Origin: Kitasatospora sp. MAA4
Lineage (GTDB): Bacteria; Actinomycetota; Actinomycetes; Streptomycetales; Streptomycetaceae
Reading direction: 5' to 3'
Assembly: GCF_029893355.1 (NCBI RefSeq)
Contig: NZ_JARZAI010000032.1
Span: 17,225 to 81,224 of the forward strand
Length of the DNA stretch: 64,000 nucleotides
In this document: positions 8,820 to 15,045 of the stretch, one piece after another
How the letters are laid out: every line of letters begins with the position of its first letter
How positions within the stretch are numbered: position 1 is the stretch's first letter
The notes under the pieces: model-generated
Told to the model about the DNA's origin: nothing
What the model saw: only the letters and a program-made list of their open reading frames with translations
Databases searched by the model: none
Position numbers and translations under genes: made by a program

Positions 8820-8930
8820 CTACCAGCTGGTCCAGTCACAGGTGAACGTGCACTGGACGGAGTTCTTGGCGGTGGCCGCCTCGAGCTCCTCGCTGTCGAG
8901 CGCCTGGAGCGCGTTGACATCGGTCGTCAT
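8820..8930 (-). CDS. lanA: class IV lanthipeptide precursor peptide
   Basis: 36-aa peptide starting MTTDVNALQALDSEELEAAT and ending AKNSVQCTFTCDWTSW. The N-terminal two thirds are acidic and helix-prone (VNALQAL, then DSEELEAAT), as expected of a lanthipeptide leader. The C-terminal part holds all cysteines and every Ser/Thr suited to modification. Two Ser/Thr-x-x-Cys units stand in tandem (S-V-Q-C and T-F-T-C), which would allow two small lanthionine rings, followed by a Trp-rich tail. It starts only 5 nt after the lanL stop, and its near-perfect ribosome site (AAAGGAGGTGATTC) lies over the end of lanL. There is no Gly-Gly cleavage site. Position and composition support the call; the exact leader/core border is unknown. 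Confidence 0.82.
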   Translation of the reverse strand: MTTDVNALQALDSEELEAATAKNSVQCTFTCDWTSW

Positions 8931-8935
8931 CTGAA

Positions 8936-11680
8936 TCACCTCCTTTCTCCTACCGCGTCGTCGAGGCCGGTCGGGCCGGCCTCCTGGCAGGTCTGTGTGT
9001 TGGGCATCCACATGCGCGGGCTTCCGTGGCGCAGTCGCAGCAGCGTGCCCAGCAGCCCGGACAGGCCGGTGCTGTAGCCCGCCGACACGTCGACCAGGCC
9101 CTCGTCGGGCACCAGGAGCAGCCCGGCGCGGAACACCCGGCGCGCGTGAGCGCACGCGAGGAGTTCCTCGGCCCAGCGCCGGTAGCGCGCGTCGTCCAGC
9201 GCCTCGGCCAGATCCAGCAGGAAGTCGGCGTTTCCGGCCAGGCCGTGGCAGGCGGTGGGCGAGGCCTGCCAGCGCTTGCGGTACACCTCCGCCGCGGCCT
9301 GCTCGGCCAGCTCCCGGTACCGGGGCAGGCCGGTGGCCTGCCAGAGCCGGATGAGGAAGGTGCCGACCCCCGAGGAGCCGTTGCACCAGTACGGCGGATG
9401 CGCGGACCCGGCGCCGGTGTCGGCCATCGGCCATCCGGCCGTCGTACCGTCCGACCGGGCAGCCGTCACCAGCGTGTCCCCGGCCTGCCGGGCCAGGTCG
9501 ACGAAGTCCGCGCGCTCGGTCGCCGTCCCGGCGAGCAGCAGGAAGGTCCCCACGCCGGCGACGCCGTGAGCGAAGCCGAGATGCGTGGCGCCCGCCAGGA
9601 CCGAGTCGAAGTCGGCCGGCACCGGCCATCCCACGCCCGACCGGCCCGGCCGGGCCGCTGCCACCAGCTGCTCGGCGGCCTCGACCACCCGGGTGCGGAA
9701 GCCGTCCTCGCCGGTGGCCTGCCAGAAGTGCAGCTGTGCCAGCCCGGCACCCGCCACACCGTGGCAGACGTCCGGACTCGGCCAGTCCAGCGGCACCTGC
9801 CGGGCCAACTCCAGTGCCTTGGAGGCCAGCGCGTCGTCCTTGGTCGACAGTGCGGCGTCGAGCAGGGCCCACGCCGTCCCCGACCGGCCGAAGTACAGGC
9901 CGGGCAGGGTCCGTACGCCCTTCCCCAGGCGGTCGGCGACCCACTGCGCGGTCTCGGCGACGGCGAGCCGCAGCCCGGCGTCGTCGCGGACCGCGGCGGC
10001 CGCGGTCAGGACTCCCAGCACTCCGGCGGCGCCGTACTGCACGTTCAGCGCGTCGGTGCGCAGGGCGAAGCCCTCGGCGGGCCACAGCCACTCGCCGTCG
10101 GGCGTCCGGCCGGCCAGCAGGTGGGTGAGGCCGTCGGCGATCATCCGCTCGGCCTCCTCGGGCGCCAGGCGCGCGTCCGGCGGCTGTCCGGCCTCGTTGC
10201 CGGTACCCGGTGTGGGGGCCGGCGTGGAGAGGAACTCCCGTACCCGCCGCAGGCTCCAGCGACTCCCGGGATCCTCGGCCACCAGGCCGAGGATCAGGGG
10301 TTCGAGGCGCCGCAGCTCACCGCTCGCCGAAAGAACCCCGGTGACCAGCTCGAAGCGCCGCTCCTCCTCGGGACGGACGGTCGGCCGGTCCGGTGAGAGG
10401 AGCAGATCCACGCCGCTGGCCAGGTGGAACAGCGTCGCACCGAGGCTGAAGAGATCGGCTTCGAAGGCGGGCGCGGGCCCATGGCTGGGAGCCGCCACCA
10501 CCTCGGGCGCGCCGTACCCGGGGGTGTAGGCGCGGCGGGCCTGCTCGCCCGGCCGGGAGGCCGTCTCCACGTCGATCAGCCACAGCTTTCCCTCGGCGGT
10601 GACCATCAGGTTGTTCGGGCTCAGATCGCGCAGGACCAGTCCGGCCTCGTGCACCGCGTCCACCGCGGCGACCAGTTGCCCGGCCAGGTGCAGCACCGAT
10701 GCGAGCGACCGGTCCGGCTGCTCGGCCACCCAGTTCCGCAGGGTCCCCCCGATGATCCGCTCCTGGACCAGGTACTGGTTCCCCCCCTGGCCGAACTGGT
10801 CGAGCGCCTCGGGGGTGAGCCCGAGCGGCCCGAGCAGTGCGAGCATGGCGGCCTCGTGCCGCAGACGGGCGGCGGCGTCCTCGCCGTTCAGGCCCGCGCC
10901 GACATCCCGCCGGGCCTCCTTGACGACCACCTCGCGGCCGGTCTCCTTGTCCGTGCCCAGGAACACCCCGCCCTTGTACGCGTGCCGGATGGCCCGCTTC
11001 ACCACGTACCGGCCGCCCAGCAGCACCTCGGCCGGCCGCTCGGCACTGGCGCCGACCGGTTCGGGGAGCGGTGAGCGGGCCCAGTCGGGCGGGCTGTACC
11101 AGGCCAGTCGCTGATCCTTCTCCGGCTTCCCGTCGGGCGCCGTCACCAGGTACTCCCAGGCGCCGTCGTTACCGAGCCGCCTGAGACCGCGGAACGCGCC
11201 GTAGCGGTAGTACACCGAGCTCTCGGGCCGGTACTGCCGGTCGGAGAGGATCCCCGGCCCCGGCAGCCCCGCGGTGGCCAGGTGCAGCAGCTCGGCAAGG
11301 CGGCGGAACTGCTCCTCGTCGCTCGGATACACCGTGATGAACTTGCCGCCGCCGCCGCGGTCGTAGCGTCCGTCGACCAGTTCGGCGACCCGCTGCAGGG
11401 TCCCGGCGAACTTGAACGAGGCCTGATCGTCGATCAGTACCGACGCACAGCGGTTCAGGACCAGCGGCGCGGCGAGCGGGGTCGCCGTGACGTGCAGCTT
11501 CCAGCCCTGGGTCGGCCCGTTCGGGCGCTGTCCGGGGCTGACCCGGCACCAGAACTCCTCCGGGGTCACCGTCCAGGACGACCCGCCGCGCGCCCGCAGC
11601 AGCGACCGGACGACCTCCGGCAGGAACTCGGCGTCCCGGTCGGGGACCTGGGCGGCCACCGCGCCGTCCGGAGCTGTCAT
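8936..11680 (-). CDS. lanL: class IV lanthipeptide synthetase LanL
   Basis: 914-aa three-domain enzyme that phosphorylates Ser/Thr of the precursor, eliminates phosphate and forms thioether rings. Residues about 50-165 are the OspF-like phospho-Ser/Thr lyase region (QGWKLHVTATPLAAP with Lys61, then RYDRGGGGKFITVYP). Residues about 222-485 are a kinase: VVVKEAR (Lys254), LRDLSPNNL (catalytic Asp352) and LIDVE (metal Asp370). Residues about 505-895 are a LanC cyclase with zinc ligands in WCNG (Cys766) and ACHG (Cys811, His812) and the active-site GFAHG (His705). Intact zinc ligands favour class IV LanL over class III LanKC. Start ATG 11680 has AAGGAGG 9 nt upstream. The precursor gene follows 5 nt after its stop. 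Confidence 0.92.
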   Translation of the reverse strand: MTAPDGAVAAQVPDRDAEFLPEVVRSLLRARGGSSWTVTPEEFWCRVSPGQRPNGPTQGWKLHVTATPLAAPLVLNRCASVLIDDQASFKFAGTLQRVAELVDGRYDRGGGGKFITVYPSDEEQFRRLAELLHLATAGLPGPGILSDRQYRPESSVYYRYGAFRGLRRLGNDGAWEYLVTAPDGKPEKDQRLAWYSPPDWARSPLPEPVGASAERPAEVLLGGRYVVKRAIRHAYKGGVFLGTDKETGREVVVKEARRDVGAGLNGEDAAARLRHEAAMLALLGPLGLTPEALDQFGQGGNQYLVQERIIGGTLRNWVAEQPDRSLASVLHLAGQLVAAVDAVHEAGLVLRDLSPNNLMVTAEGKLWLIDVETASRPGEQARRAYTPGYGAPEVVAAPSHGPAPAFEADLFSLGATLFHLASGVDLLLSPDRPTVRPEEERRFELVTGVLSASGELRRLEPLILGLVAEDPGSRWSLRRVREFLSTPAPTPGTGNEAGQPPDARLAPEEAERMIADGLTHLLAGRTPDGEWLWPAEGFALRTDALNVQYGAAGVLGVLTAAAAVRDDAGLRLAVAETAQWVADRLGKGVRTLPGLYFGRSGTAWALLDAALSTKDDALASKALELARQVPLDWPSPDVCHGVAGAGLAQLHFWQATGEDGFRTRVVEAAEQLVAAARPGRSGVGWPVPADFDSVLAGATHLGFAHGVAGVGTFLLLAGTATERADFVDLARQAGDTLVTAARSDGTTAGWPMADTGAGSAHPPYWCNGSSGVGTFLIRLWQATGLPRYRELAEQAAAEVYRKRWQASPTACHGLAGNADFLLDLAEALDDARYRRWAEELLACAHARRVFRAGLLLVPDEGLVDVSAGYSTGLSGLLGTLLRLRHGSPRMWMPNTQTCQEAGPTGLDDAVGERR

Positions 11681-11768
11681 CGCCGCGCCTCCTTGGTGAA
11701 CTGGCCGGCCGAGCCCCCCTCGGGCCTGGCGTCTGCCACCAATCCTGGCGGCGGGCCCGGCGCGGGGC

Positions 11769-11787
11769 ATGGGGGTACCGCCCCCAT
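11769..11787. promoter_or_regulatory. 19-bp dyad upstream of lanL (candidate operator)
   Basis: ATGGGGG-TACCG-CCCCCAT, a perfect 7-bp inverted repeat with a 5-bp spacer, 89 bp upstream of the lanL start. A near copy (one mismatch, same spacer length) lies upstream of lanM at 18140-18158. It could also be a weak terminator for the preceding regulator gene, but the second copy argues for a protein-binding site. Confidence 0.55.
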
Positions 11788-11801
11788 CTTCCGGGCGGCT
11801 A

Positions 11802-11861
11802 CCCCACCTCAGCCGGCCCCACCTCAGCCGGCCCCACCTCAGCCGGCCTCGGCTCAGCCGG
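11802..11861. repeat. 15-bp tandem repeat, three perfect copies plus one degenerate
   Basis: The unit CCCCACCTCAGCCGG occurs at 11802-11816, 11817-11831 and 11832-11846, followed by a degenerate copy at 11847-11861. The array starts inside the last codons of the LuxR-type regulator and runs toward the lanL promoter. It could be a slipped-strand expansion or a set of protein-binding sites. Confidence 0.85.
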
Positions 11862-14772
11862 CCCCGGAGAACTCGATCGCCAGCCGGCACAGCGACGCCC
11901 GGTCCGCCTGGCCGGTCTTCTGGATCAGGCTCGCCATGTGCTTCTCCACCGTGCGCGGCGAGATGGACAGCCGGCGCGCGAGGTCCTGGTTGCCGGGCCG
12001 TTCGACGAGCAGGGCCAGCACCTCGTACTCGCGCGGGGTGAGGCAGTACCTGCGCAGCGCCTCGGGTATCAGCTCGCTCCCGCTGCGGTGCTGCGCGACA
12101 CTCACGCCGGCCTGCCGGAGCAGGGCCCGGCAGGCCGACGCCACCGAGGGGACGTCCAGAGCGTGGAAGTACTCCTCGGCCGTCCGCAGCCACCCCACCG
12201 GGTCACCCCAGCCCTCGGCCAGCGCCGCCTCCGCGACCAGGCGCAGGCCCAGGTGGTGACCCGTCGGGAAGAGCCCGCCGGTCCGACGCGCCTGCTCGAC
12301 GACCTGCGCCGCCTCCTCGGCCCGGCCCTCCCGCCCCAGCAGGACGGCGTCGGCGAACAGCAGGAACTGCCGGTTCCAGGCCAGTTCCGCCGCCGGGGCC
12401 CCGGCCACCACGAGGTACTCGGCCCGCCCCGCCGTGCCGGCCAGGACCGCCAGCAGCGGCCGCAGGCCGTACCGCCCGGCCAGATAGAACACGTTCGGGT
12501 GCTGGGCCTCCCACTGCGCGCCGGCGGCCAGCTCGGCCGCCGCCGTCTTCCGGTCCTCCTCCAGCAGCGCGCAGACGGCCCGGCAGAGTCCCAGCATCAC
12601 CGGCGTCAGGAAGGACTTCTCGCCCCCGGCCTGACGGAACGCCAGCAGCACGCGTTCCATCTCCCGGCGTCGGCCGCGGTGCGCGGCGAGGATGGCCGAG
12701 GTCAGCAGCAGGTAGCGGTGGATGTCCAGATTGCGCATCCGGGCGCTGGCGTCGAGACATCGGCCGATGATCTCCTCGGCCGTCGCCGGATCTCCCCGCA
12801 GCACCGCGTTCATCGCCAGCAGGCTCTCCACCCGCTGGTGCAGCGTGATCGCACCCAGCTCCTGGGCCGCCGCTCTGGCCTGTTCGAGCCTGCGGGCGTC
12901 ACCTGTCCGCATGAAGGCGTTGGCGCCGAGCCGGAGCAGGGCCTCCAGGCGCCAGACCGGCAGGGCGTTCGCCTCGGCCACGGTGAGCATGCGTTCCAGA
13001 CAGCCGTCCGCGTCGTCGAAACCGCGTTCGCGGGCCAGCAGGGCGAGCAGCTGCCAGGCCTGGCAGGCCAGCACCGGACGCTTCTCCCGCTCCGCCACCT
13101 CGGCCGCCTCCCGGGCCGACCGTTCGGCGTCGACGGCCCGCGCGTCCTGGCTGGGAAGCAGCGCGAGGTGGCCCTCGATCACGTCGAGCGCGGCGGTCTG
13201 CGCGGGTTGGCCGCGGTCGCCGAGCAGCGCCCGGGCCGCCGCGAGTTGGGCGACGGTCTCCGGGCAGCGTTCGGCGATCACCGCCGCCCAGGCCAGCCGG
13301 GTGTGCAGCTCGATCCGGCCCTCGGCCGCCGGGCTCGCGGCGCCCGTCAGCGGCAGGTCGTCGGCCAGGCCGATGGCGCGGTCGAGCTGACCGGCCTCGG
13401 CCAGCGCGCACGCCAGTGACGCGGTGATGTCGGTACGGTCCGCGGCGGCCCCGAGCTCCTGGCCGCGCTCGAGGAGCCGGACGGCCGATCCCGAGGCTCC
13501 GTCGGCCAGCGCCTGGCGGCCGGCGTCGGCGTAGAGCAGAGCCGCGCCCGTCCGGTCGCCCGCCGCCAGCAGGAGCCCTGCGACCAGCTGGCAGCGGTCG
13601 GCGGACAGCTCCGGTTCGGCCTGCTGGATCGCGGCCGCGGCCCGCCGGGCCGGGGCGGCCCGTTCGGCTGCCGGGATGCTCGCCAGCACGGCCTCCGCGG
13701 TGAGCGCGTGACGGAAGGCGTACTCACCCGGGGCTGCGTCGTCGGGCAGGACGAAGTTCCCCGCCACCGCGGCTCTCAGGTGGGCGAACAGGCTCGCGTC
13801 GTCGTGCCCGGTGATGATCTGCAGGGTCGCGACCGAGAACCGCGGCCCCAGGGTCGCCGCCAGCAGGAGGAGTTCCCGCACCGGCTCGTCCAGCGCGGCC
13901 AGCCGCTGGTGGTGGACGTGGACCACCGCCGCCGGGACGCTTCCCGAGAGGTCGCCGGCCACCTGCCAGCCGTCGGTGCCCGGTCGCAGCGCTCCCGAAC
14001 CGACCATCTCGGCGAGCAACTCCTCGACCAGGTAAGGGTTTCCGTCGCTCGCGACGGTCAGTCGCTCGACCACGGCAGGCGGCACCCGGTCGGCCGGAAC
14101 ACCCAGGCAGCCCGCGGCGATGGCCTGGACCGCCCGCCGCTCCAGGGGCTGCGGTGTGACGACCGAGGCCATCCGCCGCCGCTCGATCGAGCGCACCAGG
14201 TCGAGTGCGGCCCCCGGCTCCGGTCGCAGGCTGGCGACGAGCAGCACCGGCAGTCCGGCGAGGTTGTCGACCAGGTACTCCACCACGGCGACCGTCTCGG
14301 AGTCCGCCTCGTGCAGGTCCTCCAGCACCAGGACGCAGCCGGCCTTCCGCCCGAGGACGGCGAGCAACCGCAGCAGCGCCTCGCCGAGTTCGACCAGGCT
14401 CTCCGGGTAGTCCGGGGCCGGTGTCTGGCGCCACTCCTGGACCACCCGGGCCAGCACCGGCCGGTACGGTCCGAGCTCCGGATCCTCGGGCGGCCCGCCG
14501 ATCCGGAAGTGCGAACTCAGCGCCTCGACGATCGGACGGAACGGGGTGCCCGCGCCGATCGCACTGCCCCGGCCGCGCAGCACCGGCAGGCCCAGCGCGG
14601 TGGCCTGCTCGGCGGTGCAGCCGATCAGGCGGGACTTGCCGATCCCGGCCTCACCCAGCAACAGGACCGAACGGCCGCCGCCGCTCTGCAGCTCGGTCAG
14701 AGCCGCCTGGAGCAGGGCAAGTTCGACGTCACGACCGACGACCGCCGGCGAAGTGGTTGGCATGCGCCACAC
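11854..14772 (-). CDS. LuxR-family ATP-binding (LAL-type) transcriptional regulator
   Basis: 972-aa regulator with an N-terminal AAA/STAND ATPase: Walker A GEAGIGKSRL at about residues 44-53 and Walker B CVLVLEDLHEADSE near 150. A long helical tetratricopeptide-like middle follows, then a C-terminal LuxR/GerE helix-turn-helix (LTPREYEVLALLVERPGNQ through SISPRTVEKHMASL) in the last 70 residues. Such LAL proteins are usual pathway-specific activators in streptomycete biosynthetic clusters. Start GTG 14772 (ATG 14763 is an alternative, residue 4). It lies between lanM and lanL on the same strand, with a hairpin before it and tandem repeats at its 3' end. I infer that it controls both synthetase operons, possibly through the shared 19-bp dyad. 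Confidence 0.9.
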   Translation of the reverse strand: MWRMPTTSPAVVGRDVELALLQAALTELQSGGGRSVLLLGEAGIGKSRLIGCTAEQATALGLPVLRGRGSAIGAGTPFRPIVEALSSHFRIGGPPEDPELGPYRPVLARVVQEWRQTPAPDYPESLVELGEALLRLLAVLGRKAGCVLVLEDLHEADSETVAVVEYLVDNLAGLPVLLVASLRPEPGAALDLVRSIERRRMASVVTPQPLERRAVQAIAAGCLGVPADRVPPAVVERLTVASDGNPYLVEELLAEMVGSGALRPGTDGWQVAGDLSGSVPAAVVHVHHQRLAALDEPVRELLLLAATLGPRFSVATLQIITGHDDASLFAHLRAAVAGNFVLPDDAAPGEYAFRHALTAEAVLASIPAAERAAPARRAAAAIQQAEPELSADRCQLVAGLLLAAGDRTGAALLYADAGRQALADGASGSAVRLLERGQELGAAADRTDITASLACALAEAGQLDRAIGLADDLPLTGAASPAAEGRIELHTRLAWAAVIAERCPETVAQLAAARALLGDRGQPAQTAALDVIEGHLALLPSQDARAVDAERSAREAAEVAEREKRPVLACQAWQLLALLARERGFDDADGCLERMLTVAEANALPVWRLEALLRLGANAFMRTGDARRLEQARAAAQELGAITLHQRVESLLAMNAVLRGDPATAEEIIGRCLDASARMRNLDIHRYLLLTSAILAAHRGRRREMERVLLAFRQAGGEKSFLTPVMLGLCRAVCALLEEDRKTAAAELAAGAQWEAQHPNVFYLAGRYGLRPLLAVLAGTAGRAEYLVVAGAPAAELAWNRQFLLFADAVLLGREGRAEEAAQVVEQARRTGGLFPTGHHLGLRLVAEAALAEGWGDPVGWLRTAEEYFHALDVPSVASACRALLRQAGVSVAQHRSGSELIPEALRRYCLTPREYEVLALLVERPGNQDLARRLSISPRTVEKHMASLIQKTGQADRASLCRLAIEFSGAG

Positions 14773-14804
14773 GCTAGTGGATGGCTCCGACGTACGCGGT
14801 CAAC

Positions 14805-14844
14805 TCGGGCAGCCGGTACGCCCGTAGGCGCACCGGCTGCCCGA
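14805..14844 (-). terminator. hairpin after the class II precursor gene
   Basis: A 13-bp perfect stem (14805-14817 with 14832-14844) is extended by an inner CGCC/GGCG stem with loop CGTA. It lies 18 nt downstream of the Cys-free precursor stop and upstream of the LAL gene, so it probably ends or attenuates the lanM-precursor transcript. Confidence 0.7.
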
Positions 14845-14862
14845 CCTGGTCCTATCGCTGCG

Positions 14863-15045
14863 TCAGATCCAGCTCATGGTCGTGAAGATGTCCCGCTGAT
14901 CGACTGTCGCGGCCCCCAGCAGGTCGGCGCGGCGGGTGAGCCCGTCGCCGGTCCGCAGCCGGATCTCACCGGCCGGGTGATCGGCGTTCTGGTTCCGCCG
15001 CGCAGTCGGCTGCTTCCACAGGTCAACCCTGTTCTGCTCGTCCAT
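14863..15045 (-). CDS. lanA: class II (mersacidin-type) leader peptide with a cysteine-free core
   Basis: 60-aa peptide whose ATG lies 23 nt inside the end of lanM, with GAAGGAGA as ribosome site. The leader WKQPTARRNQNADHPAG matches the remembered mersacidin precursor leader (WKDPFSRENSTQNPAG) in spacing of W-K-x-P, Arg-x-Asn and PAG. The segment LLGA/ATVDQR/DIFTTMSWI parallels LVGA/GDMEAA/CTFT of MrsA, where six residues between the GA site and the core are removed in a second step. Unlike every canonical lanthipeptide, no Cys occurs anywhere in the 60 residues. Only Thr and Ser (ATVD, FTT, MSW) are available, so thioether rings cannot form within this peptide. I judge it a real gene from its position, RBS and leader. 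Confidence 0.78.
   Translation of the reverse strand: MDEQNRVDLWKQPTARRNQNADHPAGEIRLRTGDGLTRRADLLGAATVDQRDIFTTMSWI

Noticed and set aside
8936..11680. Class III (LanKC) assignment for the tri-domain synthetase
   Set aside because: The cyclase domain keeps Cys, Cys and His zinc ligands, which class III enzymes lack.
11681..12193. N-terminal extension of LanL to 12193
   Set aside because: The extra stretch is antisense-frame shadow of the regulator gene and shows no family similarity; ATG 11680 has AAGGAGG upstream.
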